DNA of 64,000 nucleotides from Erpobdella octoculata. Lineage: Eukaryota; Annelida; Clitellata; Hirudinida; Erpobdellidae. The stretch is from the NCBI GenBank assembly GCA_963978895.1, contig OZ022241.1:20910073-20974072 (forward strand). Reading direction: 5' to 3'. Shown in pieces: positions 54,590 through 64,000 of this stretch. Under the pieces are notes generated by a model. The model was not told the DNA's origin. It worked only from the letters and a program-made list of their open reading frames with translations, and ran no database searches. The position numbers and the translations under genes are program-made. The stretch's first letter is position 1, and the number at the start of each line of letters is the position of its first letter.

Positions 54590-55062
54590 TGATGCACTAA
54601 AGTCTACTGGACTTAAATTGATGAAACGCCATTTGTGGTATTTAAGCCAAGAGTTAGCTACACTGTGCTTATTTTCGGAGAAAATTTCTAACGACCAGAA
54701 AACTCAGCTTGTGAGAAAGATGAAATCTGCAAGAGGTCCACATTTACTCCAGTCACTTCCAGAAACATTTCAGGATATAGCTATTTCAAGCAGCTTTTTC
54801 CAAACTGCAGGCATTGATGACAGTTTTCTGAATTCGCCAGTTGACTCTTGGAAAAACAACGATTCATTCCTGCCTGGCGCCAAGCTAGTGAATAATTTGG
54901 CTTGCGTTAATGATGTTGCTGAACGTGGCGCTGCTCTGATCCAGAATTTCAATTCATCGATAACGTGAAATGAAGAACAGAAACAGTTTCTGTTACAAGT
55001 AGCAGAAAAACACAGAAAAGAATTTGCAACTTGCACCAGAGACAAACGTTTCGATATGTAGT
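54590..55062 (+). pseudogene. Same repetitive family, 3' half
   Basis: The reading gives DDALKSTGLKLMKRHLWYLS, NNDSFLPGAKLVNNLACVND, VAERGAALIQNFNSSIT, a TGA at 54966, then EEQKQFLLQVAEKHRKEFAT to a stop near 55060. The VND.AERG.ALI phrase is the most conserved part as I recall it. This is the expected continuation of the 51060-51954 half. Confidence 0.6.
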
Positions 55063-55590
<528 letters not shown>

Positions 55591-55594
55591 TGTC

Positions 55595-56245
55595 GTGCTC
55601 AATCGTGAACCTGATCCTTATCGTCTAAAAATCTTAGAGGCCCTCCATATTGTTCAAAATAAACCTGGAATAAATGTACAAGACGACCATTTTGGACGAA
55701 TACTACGTTTGTTCAATAATAACTCAATCCACTCTTCCATACGTCAAACATCAAGTACAACTTCTACCAATAACTCTGGAAACAATAAGATTCCTTGTGT
55801 GTCAGCTCCCTCTAATGGTGATGCAACTGGTTGTTCCTTTTTTACAAATTTATCTGTTCTCTGCGTCAAGAGTTCGAAATCTGAGGTTCACCAGGCACTA
55901 CCGGCACTACGACAAGACGTACACCCATCAGCGCAGGTATCTCCACCTCCGCTTTCTGATGAATCTGGAGATTGCTTGAGTAATGTGCATGGCCTTGTTT
56001 GTGACATTGATGATGAAGTTAAGGATGATGAGCCCGAGCCACTTGCTGTTTCTGGCCCCTCTAGTGACGCGTGTGGTTCTGTTCCGGAGATTGCTTCGAA
56101 CCTTTCTAATGTCACCGTCACACAGGCTGACGGCGGCGGCGGCGGCGAAGATGAAGGGGTTGTTGACAGTGGAAATGCGGTTACAATGTCGTTTTGCCAT
56201 ATAATCAATACTGGTAATATTACATTGCGTCGGAAAAGACAGTGA
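55595..56245 (+). CDS. Penelope ORF C terminus (GIY-YIG endonuclease end plus tail)
   Basis: Begins [20 protein letters not shown] and KPGINVQ, which fits the last helix and strand of Penelope GIY-YIG endonucleases, with the catalytic Glu in ILEAL and the Asn in INVQ. A ~170-residue Ser/Pro/Asp-rich tail follows, ending LRRKRQ at a TGA at 56245. The catalytic GIY and YIG motifs themselves are truncated. The start codon is absent because the piece is 5'-truncated in the TA array. Confidence 0.6.
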   Translation: MLNREPDPYRLKILEALHIVQNKPGINVQDDHFGRILRLFNNNSIHSSIRQTSSTTSTNNSGNNKIPCVSAPSNGDATGCSFFTNLSVLCVKSSKSEVHQALPALRQDVHPSAQVSPPPLSDESGDCLSNVHGLVCDIDDEVKDDEPEPLAVSGPSSDACGSVPEIASNLSNVTVTQADGGGGGEDEGVVDSGNAVTMSFCHIINTGNITLRRKRQ

Positions 56246-56397
56246 TTCATAACCTTTCTAATGTCACCGTCACACAGGCTGACGGCAGCAGGGAAGATGA
56301 AGGTGTTGTTGACAGTGGAAATGCGGTTATAATGTCGTTTTGCCATATGATCAATAGTGGTGATATTACATTGCGTCGGAAAAGACAGTGATTCATA
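56099..56397 (+). repeat. ~150-bp tandem duplication over the ORF stop
   Basis: AACCTTTCTAATGTCACCGT through CGGAAAAGACAGTGATTCAT occurs at ~56099-56248 and ~56249-56397. The second copy has a shorter GGC run and lies after the stop codon. Confidence 0.85.
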
Positions 56398-56622
56398 ATT
56401 GGTTTTAAATAGTTCCGACTTTATTGGATTACAATATTTTTATATTGTATACTGATTTACAAAAAATTTTAATTCTTTAGTTTTATAGTATATATTTTAA
56501 TTATACATTTCAGTTCATTTTAAGTTATTTTATTTACAAATTCTAGTATATTCGATTTAAAAAACTTTCCTGTCTTCGTAAATATTGGTATATATGTCTA
56601 TGTTGTTTACATTTAAACAGTT

Positions 56623-56664
56623 GAGTACCGATGATGGCGAATGCCGAAACCGGCCGGTCTACTT
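56623..56664 (+). ncRNA. Hammerhead-like ribozyme motif 2
   Basis: Stem I GAGTA/TACTT (four pairs and a G-U). The core is CCGATGA (U4 changed to C, probably inactivating), then an extra U. Stem II is GGC-GAAT-GCC, then GAAA, a palindromic stem III CCGGCCGG and cleavage UC (56658-56659). A palindromic stem III is characteristic of hammerheads that act as dimers. Confidence 0.5.
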
Positions 56665-56823
56665 GTTTAAATAAAGATTTTGAAAATGTTTGTACTGTTT
56701 TGAACATAAGAAAAGAATGGAGACAGCTGACGAATTTGATTCAAAAGTGTTGCAATAAGAAATGGGCCGTTATATTTAATAGAGCTTGCATTCGTGAAAA
56801 TCTGATTCCTAGTTATTTAAAGA

Positions 56824-57660
<837 letters not shown>

Positions 57661-57669
57661 TCATTTTTC

Positions 57670-57673
<4 letters not shown>

Positions 57674-57743
<70 letters not shown>
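57674..57743. repeat. (TA)n array
   Basis: TA run ending 7-10 bp before a hammerhead-like motif. Confidence 0.95.
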
Positions 57744-57747
<4 letters not shown>

Positions 57748-58221
57748 AAGGGTTCTGATGATGGCTTTCGAGCCGAAACTGTACAGAAAGCCCGTTTCAA
57801 AAATTAATAAAGAACTTTATTCAAAAAACAAAATCGTTATTTGCAATTTGGAGTCTTACGTTAAGAAAATAATCAATAAAAAATAGGCAGTTATATTCAA
57901 CAGAGCATATATAAAAAAAATCTACTGCCGAGTTATGCAAAAAAGGCCAATGAAAGAAAGTGCAGAGAAAGAAAAGGAGCAAGGAGCTGAAGAAAGAAAA
58001 TGCAGAAACACAGAGAAAATTGTTGGAATTTATAGAGTCCCAGAAAGAAAGAAAGAAAGAGTCAAAAAAACATTTTTTGATCGACTACGCCAGAGAGTGG
58101 AAACGTTTTTCTGCAAACCAGAGAAAGGACGATTTTCCAGTCTGTGGCTCAAACGTTTTGAAGACACTGTCAAAGGTCACAAAAAACATCTTCCAGAAGA
58201 GTCAAACACTGAACTTCTTCA
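57744..58221 (+). mobile_element. Penelope-like element, 5' end (hammerhead and ORF N terminus)
   Basis: Opens with the hammerhead-like fold, then AVIFNRAYIKK, which matches FNRACIREN at 56770. It continues past the point where the other copies stop, into a Lys/Glu-rich region (SAEKEKEQGAEERKCRNTEK and RKKERVKKTFFDRLRQ). Frameshifts and stops are present. It is cut at 58222 by a SINE-like repeat. Confidence 0.6.
57750..57793 (+). ncRNA. Hammerhead-like ribozyme motif 3
   Basis: Stem I GGGTT/AGCCC (one G-U). Perfect core CTGATGA (57755-57761), extra U, stem II GGCT-TTCG-AGCC, GAAA (57775-57778), palindromic stem III CTGTACAG. The cleavage-site dinucleotide is AA (57787-57788) instead of UH, so this copy should not self-cleave. 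Confidence 0.55.
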
Positions 58222-58400
58222 AACTTTTTATTTTATTTTTTATAATAGTTTATAGTCCTTTACACCAGGTATTTTAAGACTCTAATGGCTGTATGTAGGA
58301 AGCACTTAAGTACTTCCTGTTGTGGACCAGAATTTGATCTTTTTTACTTTTTCCCTTCTCCTTTCTCCAGGCTTGGGACTGGCTCGCAATTAATTCTTCG
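58222..58400 (+). repeat. SINE-like repeat
   Basis: Same order of blocks as 43622-43800: TATAATAGTTTATAGTCC, TTAAGTACTTCCTGTTGTGG and CCAGGCTTGGGACTGGCTCG. Confidence 0.7.
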
Positions 58401-58619
58401 AACTCTATTGGACAACCACACATAAGCAGTTTTTTTTTACCAGAATTGCTCCACGGCTTTCCAGCGAAATTGGTTGGGAAAAAACCATCACAACCCATGA
58501 ACAACTATTTAGTCCGAAAAAAGTCTTTTTCGACGAAGGTTTGATTTTAGTCGAATAATTTGTACATCAGGAAATAATTTTAGCACTTATGGAATTAATG
58601 ATCATTGTATAAGAATTGA
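58401..58619. other. No assigned gene
   Basis: May be decayed 3' sequence of the minus-strand gene at 58620-60206. Nothing readable. Confidence 0.3.
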
Positions 58620-60206
58620 AGTCATGGCATGAGTAGTTCGTTTACCATCAACAGTTTTTTCATTGTGATCCAAATTGTCTGTAGCGCATACTACAAATCC
58701 ACCATTTTCAACTTTTGATTTAAACTCTGGAGGTAATTAAATTTGCAGTTTTGATTGAGTTGTCACCTGAGCAATATAACTTGATGCAGAGGTTAGGAAG
58801 CGTCGAAGTTCACTGTACGAAACAAAATATCCAAGGTGATATACAAGTTCATTCAGCTTCCTTGATCCAAAATCATGATATAATTCAATCCCTAGACCGA
58901 GATGTTTTGGTGAAAATGTTCCAGTTGATAAAGCGATTATGTCGCAAGCTATGTTTAAACATTTTTTCAACTCATCCGAATTGTTTTGAATAACTGCTGC
59001 ATCGTAAGAACTTTTGTTTGTTAACCAAACTAAAAATGTCAATAACTTGGGATTTACAAACTTTTTTATTCCATCAACTGACATATCTCCAGAAGAAAAA
59101 TCTTTATGATTCTCAATTTTTCCTATTTCTCTTCTTAGAATTCTAACTGCCTGGTGAAGAACAGCATCATCAGGAAGAACTTTCAAAGAATTCTTTTCCA
59201 ACTCATCATATTCAAACTCGTCAGAACTTTCTTCATGGACAGCATTAACAATATCCCTGGCTAGTCGAAGAGCCTCACCAACAGAAATGCTGCTCGAACA
59301 AACAAGATCTGAAAAACCAGGCTGACTGATAAAACAAATTGCTGGATTCACTTGACTTAACCATGATTTTAATTTATTTGATGTATAACTTTCTCCATTT
59401 ATACCATTGGAACCAAGAATTGAAATGAATTCCTCTTGGAGTGTGGATAACAAGAATACTTTTCCATTTTTAATATCTGGTTCAAATTTCTGAATGAGTT
59501 GTTGAATTGCAAAATAGTATGGATCCTTTTCCAAACCTGCATTTTGTACAGCTGCTATGCTAGATCGATTAATGTAACGAGAGTAGCAACTTTTATGATA
59601 ACGAGCTTCGATTGCTACCAAATCTCCGTTCGGAACACCGTTCAATTTCACAAGCATTTCTTGATCCATTCGCTCCTCGGCTGCTTTTTTCATTTTACCA
59701 AACATGTTATTTTCATCTCTGTCGGTAATCGCACACTGTACCATACACCATTCACTTCTTTTTTATAAGTGGCATGCCCTTCCACAAATAAAGCAATATG
59801 ATTTGAAGTCAAAACTAGACTTTATAATTTTAGGTATTTAGGTAGACTGGAGGTATCGGCACATATTCACGTTGAAACTGATGCCTGATTCTCTTTTTTT
59901 CAACAGTAGATTTATATGAAAACTGCTTGTATATGTAGCACGGCACGATTTGTGGTACGAAAGTGCTTCATCGCCACACAATAAAGACGGAAGTTTTTCA
60001 CAAATTCGCTTTCCTACATCATCACCTCGCTGTTTGCATGCACTGATTAAATTATCCAAATTATCCCGTTTCGATTTCGTTGCAGGCTTTTTGATCGAAA
60101 ATACTTCGGAACAAAATATGCAAGTATCTGCATTGAAATAATCGTCTCTTTTTCTTTGCTGTTCTATACTGAAAAGTTCAGCCATTTTGTCTGAAAAATT
60201 TATCAA
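58620..60206 (-). CDS. Uncharacterised multi-copy protein with a DNLDHN motif (copy B, degenerate)
   Basis: Minus strand. Exon 1 is 60206-59871: CIFCSEVFSIKK, ICEKLPSLLCGDEALSYHKS and CRATY, which are zinc ligands. A 51-bp intron lies at 59820-59870. Exon 2 is 59819-58620: CFICGRAC, an in-frame TAA near 59770, VAIEARYHKSCYSRY, a helical region, SPKHLGLGIELYHDF, LGYFVSYSELRRFLTSAS, another stop at 58737, then VCATDNLDHNEKTVDGKRTT and HAMTSIL. It shares its order of motifs with copy A (zinc N terminus, LEA.YHK.C, SYDRV/SYSEL, DN.DHN, then a His and SL.Q/SILIQ), but identity is low, so it is another subfamily. Function unknown. Confidence 0.6.
59820..59870 (-). other. 51-bp intron in copy B
   Basis: Minus strand GTGAATATG ... 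AATTATAAAG. Splicing joins SFN to SSFDFKSYCFICG in frame. Confidence 0.5.
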
Positions 60207-60735
60207 AAGTATCCCACATTTATTTAAGTATTTTGAATGTACAATTCATTAAAAAAATAATGACTTGAATAAAAATGGCATGTTGATCTTAATTAATAAT
60301 GTTATATTTATATAAATAAGAAAGTAAATGCACGTATCAATCAAACCAAAAAAATATATTAGTCACTATTACAGTATTACTATTAATACGGCAACGCTAC
60401 CTACAATACCGAGCAGATTAAAATAAACAAACATTTATCTTACCACTGTATTTTTATTCCAAATATTTACTAATATCGGTTATTAATTAAATTAACAAAT
60501 TTATGAATATAAACGAAATGTCTTCAAATAATCATGCGACGTACGAACCATAAACGAAATGTTTTCAAGCAATCATTAATATGCGATGTACCAAAGATCA
60601 TAAATCGACCAGTCGATTATTATGAGGTTTGAAATCAAATTACTAATTTCGCACAACAATTTGCAAATTGCAACCGAGATTTTATAATACTTCTAGGTGT
60701 TCCCTTCAAGATAAAACAAGTTGCACTTTTAGAAA
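60207..60735. other. No recognisable gene
   Basis: AT-rich. It could include the promoter of copy B or decayed 5' sequence of the next retroelement. Confidence 0.35.
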
Positions 60736-61660
60736 ATTCCGGTGCAACCTCAAGCTTTTAGGAACGAGCTACGCACACAACGACGCAGCATGATTGCTGC
60801 TGCAGAGGCAGCAGAACTTCGAGGAATGTCAGACGAAACACATAAGTGTGTTCAATATGTTGCAGGTCTTCAGGCACAAGAGCATGTCGAGATACGTTCC
60901 AGGCTGTTACGCATGTTAGATAGCGAAAGTAGCGAAAAACCTATTACAGTCGTTGAATTAATAGCAGAGTCTGAATGACTTAAGACTACACTGGATGATA
61001 CTAAAACAATCAAAAGACCGGATTTAGAAATTCAGGCTATTAACAGATACAGCTCACCGCACCAAAAGCTATTGTCACCACAACATTAAGCAGAGCCAAA
61101 AACATCATGTTACATTTGTGGCGGATCACATTGGAAACAAGAGTGTCCTCCAGATTTTCGCAAATCACGAAAAATTGTATCACGGGATCACCCAAGCTGG
61201 AAACAAAATTATTTTCCATACAGAGACAAGAGTGCTTCTAGACTAGACCGATTCATTAACCGAGTAGACAACGGAAATAAAATCAAACAGTGCATTGAAG
61301 TCATAATCAACGATAGACCGATTCAACTTTGGTTAGATGCAGGAGCCAAAGTGACTCTCATCTCTCGTCCAACGTGGATAGCCATCGGTCGCCCCTATCT
61401 TACCACAGCAATGGCAAATCTAAGCGCAGCAAATGGTCAACCCGTGAACACCGAAGAAATGTTTGAAACAAAATTTACAGTTGCAAATAAGTCAGGTCAA
61501 AAGTACCATGGTCGGGGTAATGTTTACGTCACAGATTCAAACGACCTCATGGGAATGCCATGAGTTGTTCTAACTCCCTGACTTCAAAGAACTGTTAGAA
61601 AACTATTCTGTCATAGAAATACGGAGCTTCAACACAGACGTGGAACGCACAGCCATCACA
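60736..61660 (+). pseudogene. Ty3/gypsy gag and protease relic
   Basis: Gag text: TQRRSMIAAAEAAELRGMSD, CVQYVAGLQAQEHVEIRSRL. The zinc knuckle is CYICGGSHWKQEC (61102-61140). The protease-like region is PIQLWLDAGAKVTLISRPTW (61320-61370), with DAG in place of DTG/DSG. Stops at 60976 and 61087 and others break the frame. The plain CCHC-then-protease order fits a Mag-like gypsy. Confidence 0.65.
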
Positions 61661-61850
61661 AAAAAAATTAATTTTTTATGATAGTTTATAGTCCTTTACA
61701 CCAAGTGTTCTAAGACTGAATTGGCTGTATGTAGGTAACACATAAGTACTACTTTCTGTCGTAGATCAAAGTTTGATCTTTTTAACTGTCTCTTCTCCTT
61801 TATCCAGGCTTGGGACTGGCTCGCAATTAGCGAGGCGTAGTTGCAACAAC
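61661..61850 (+). repeat. SINE-like repeat inside the gypsy relic
   Basis: TTTATGATAGTTTATAGTCC ... CCAGGCTTGGGACTGGCTCG then GTTGCAACAACAACAAC. It interrupts the gypsy sequence between protease and RT. Confidence 0.7.
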
Positions 61851-61854
61851 AACA

Positions 61855-62321
61855 ACAAAATTAAAACACAAATACGCTGATGTGTTTCGAACGGAACTAG
61901 GACTGTGCACAAAAGTTTCAGCTTCCTTACAGCTTAAACCTGAGTCACAACCCATATTAAGAGAAAAAAAACCGCCCTGTTCCTCATTCCGCTTTAGAGC
62001 AATTGGATAGCGAAATTAACCGGATACAAAAAGGACTAATCTCTCCCGTGGATCACTCTCAGTGGGCAGAACCCATAGTTGCTGTCCGTAAAGTAAACGG
62101 CTCCATCCGACTTTGTGCAGATTTTTAAACGGGCTTAAACGACTCACTGATGCTCCATAGATACCCGTTACCTACCATGGATGACGTTTTCACAAAACTG
62201 AATGGAGGAACAGTTTTCTCCCAAATAGATTTTGCAGAAGCATACCATCAAGTAGAAGTGACGGAAGAATGTAAAGAGCTTTTATCAATCAACACTCATA
62301 AAGATTTGTTTTGTTATAACC
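61855..62321 (+). pseudogene. Ty3/gypsy RT N-terminal relic
   Basis: Frames in turn give [58 protein letters not shown], then RYPLPTMDDVFTKLNGGTVF and SQIDFAEAYHQVEVTEECKE. These are the opening motifs of gypsy RT, including the first catalytic Asp (QIDFAEAYHQ). It is cut at 62322 by another repeat, so the YVDD-type palm motif is absent. Confidence 0.75.
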
Positions 62322-62500
62322 AGTGCTGGGTAAAATTTGAAATCAAATGATTTGAAATCGTAATTTGAGTCATATTATGTGATTTGTTATTTTGATTTGA
62401 AATCATTTAAAAATGCCTGATTTTGATTTGAAATAGAACTAGACCGAAGCCACTTTTTTTAGTTTCGCTGAAACCGAAACCGAAACTATGTAAAACGATT
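62322..62500 (+). repeat. hAT-like repeat (CAGTGCTGGGTAAA end)
   Basis: CAGTGCTGGGTAAAATTTG followed by repeats of AAATCAAATGATTTGAAATC and GAAACCGAAACCGAAAC. The CAGTG end is hAT-like, and the right end and TSD were not identified. It truncates the gypsy RT. Confidence 0.45.
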
Positions 62501-62609
62501 TCACCGGCCGAACGGAACATTTGCTTACTTGCTCGTTGCTCGACGCGTTGTTAAATTGATTGCGGTAGTGAATCCTGGTTTTAACCCCAGTAGCTCTTTC
62601 TCTATAGTA

Positions 62610-63660
62610 CAGGGGTGGGCAAACGTTTTGGACCTGGGGCCACTTCGAGTTCCAAAAAACTTTGGAGGGCCGATTTCAAAAATTCACCTTTTCTATAAGT
62701 GTAAAATATAGTGAAAACAAATGCAACCATATAGTGAACATATTCAAAATTTATTATAATAAAAATAAGCAATTAAATAAACGGCGAACCAGTAGGTTCG
62801 CAGTTCGGTGTCCCTGAGCACAATGGTGGTTCACAAGTTCAGGCATAAAAGAGGTCATTTTGTCCATTACTGCTGCTTCAAACACGGCGTGCTGACTCGA
62901 GGAAGAACATGCCATGACCTTCCGAAGAAGATTTTCTTTTGAACGCATGTCGTGGAAATAAAAAAATGCTGCAGAGCACACAGCTAAGCAGTATTCAGTG
63001 GGCTCAGATAATCCACCCTGATCTAGCATTTCAATGACTTTTGTGTGCTCCCCAGAATTTTCTTGATCACTGAAGCGAGAGACCAGATCTTCTTTGCAAG
63101 ATTGACATTTCTTTTCTCGACTGACTGACCTCCCGATGTACCCAGAGGTGTACACAAGGGGCAGCATGTCTTTCACATCAAGATCAGTTGGGTCATCTGC
63201 CAGTTCGTCACGCAACCATGTCCATTCCACAGCGGCTGAAGGATTTTTTTGAGTAAAAGCCAGCTCCTCAAGCCCACCTGATTTGAGAGCACTTAGAGTG
63301 CGAATTTTTTTCTCACTATCCATAATTTGACGAACACTTACATAGAAGTTGGCACCATTAAGTTGGCGGTACCAACCAAATCTTCCCTCAATGCAATCAG
63401 ATGTCCATTTTCCAAGCAGACAGTAACTAATATCACAGTAGTTTTCAAATAAATACGAGCAGAGTTATGATATTCCTCTAAAAGTCTGTATACAGGCTGT
63501 GAAAGTCTGGGATGTCAATCCACCTGTTTTCATGCTTTCTTTCCACTTTTCAAAGTAATCTGCCGCATCAAGTAGATACTTCAACTGCCAATCAGTAGGA
63601 AATCTGACAGCTTCCAAGTACTTGTTTAGTTTGTGTTTTCCTGTATAAATTAATAACAAA
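62610..63660 (-). mobile_element. DNA transposon 3' part with P-superfamily transposase
   Basis: CAGGGGTGGGCAAACGTTTT then GGACCTGGGGCC at 62610 is a transposon terminus. The coding part of a P-type transposase C terminus lies inside it on the minus strand (62754-63641). The terminus looks hAT-like while the protein looks P-like. The element may be a P-type with convergent ends, or two neighbours. Confidence 0.55.
62754..63641 (-). pseudogene. P-superfamily (THAP-type) transposase, C-terminal exon
   Basis: Minus strand: the acceptor TTAATTTATACAG at ~63642 opens an exon reading YLEAVRFPTDWQLKYLLDAA, LTSQTFTACIQTFRGIS, a stop near 63464, then KWTSDCIEGRFGWYRQLNGA, NFYVSVRQIMDSEKKIRTLS, MLPLVYTSGYIGRSVSREKK, CQSC and GGLSEPTEYCLAVCSAAF. 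EGRFGWYRQ.....VSVRQ and LVYTSGYI are characteristic of the P/THAP9-like transposase C-terminal domain. Only this exon is in the window. Confidence 0.7.
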
Positions 63661-64000
63661 GATGTAACAAAAATCTAAACTGATTAATGCTAGTAGTTGA
63701 CAAACTAAGCATGTAACTCCCTAATCAAATGCAAAATAACAGCTACTAAAAATCATGAGATACAGACAAGCAAAACACATAATCATGTTTATCAAACCAG
63801 TGAATATAACTTATAAGGACAGTGAATATAACTCATAAGGATATAAAATATTTCAAAAAAGCTAAGGAACACACCCTATAAAAATAGGGTATATCTAAAA
63901 ATAATTAGACTACCAGGGTGGAATTTTTAAGAATGTAACCAGACTAGTACAAAAAATGACTTTACCTTGAAAAGAATGTCTCACATCTAAAATTCTCCAT
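63661..64000 (-). other. Probable intron of the P-type transposase gene
   Basis: No ORF. It lies upstream (minus strand) of the acceptor at ~63642. Confidence 0.35.

Overview
This window looks like a TE-dense stretch of an AT-rich invertebrate nuclear genome. The support is short GT-AG introns, non-LTR, LTR, Penelope, Helitron, hAT, P and MULE relics packed side by side, and long (TA)n arrays. No bacterial-style operons, rRNA, tRNA or CRISPR are visible. I cannot place the phylum from sequence alone.

The one gene I recognise as an ordinary host gene is a p21-activated kinase (PAK): five exons at 31566-33122 with consistent splice phases, running from the CRIB domain to the kinase hinge. A Helitron sits in the next intron, and I found no further kinase exons downstream.

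Layout. 1-1320: a ~157-bp tandem repeat and a (CAGT)n tract. 1325-3346: a small LTR element whose only ORF carries a SAP-like domain. 3347-5125: (TA)n arrays, a Penelope fragment and four non-autonomous Helitron pieces. 5150-8760: hAT relics, an 8-bp-TSD MITE and an endonuclease relic. 9160-13850: a CR1-type retrotransposon on the minus strand, broken by a 1.1-kb hAT element with perfect 8-bp TSDs. 14828-16917: an uncharacterised multi-copy gene, with a diverged relative at 58620-60206. 18358-19330: a THAP-like relic. 19662-28511: an uncharacterised spliced gene whose ~6.5-kb intron holds an LTR-like piece, two CR1/L2 elements, a Ty3/gypsy integrase and a Penelope copy. 28949-30110: a FLYWCH-MULE relic. 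31566-33792: PAK plus Helitron. 34370-35513: CR1 tail and SINE-like repeats. 35514-42172: an apparently intact Ty3/gypsy element with integrase upstream of reverse transcriptase (Gmr1-like), 394-bp LTRs and a 5-bp TSD. 42792-47240: a second Helitron copy and a nested hAT. 47271-50916: a deleted LTR element with SCAN-like gag and a palindrome in one LTR. 51060-55062: another uncharacterised repetitive gene split by a CR1 insertion. 55454-58220: two Penelope copies bracketing a repeat-coding segment. 60740-62320: a Ty3/gypsy gag-protease-RT relic. 62610-63660: a P-superfamily transposase C terminus.

The most notable signal is a hammerhead-ribozyme-like fold at the same place in three Penelope copies. 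In each the presumed start codon overlaps the catalytic core, and stems I, II and III are supported by compensating differences between copies.
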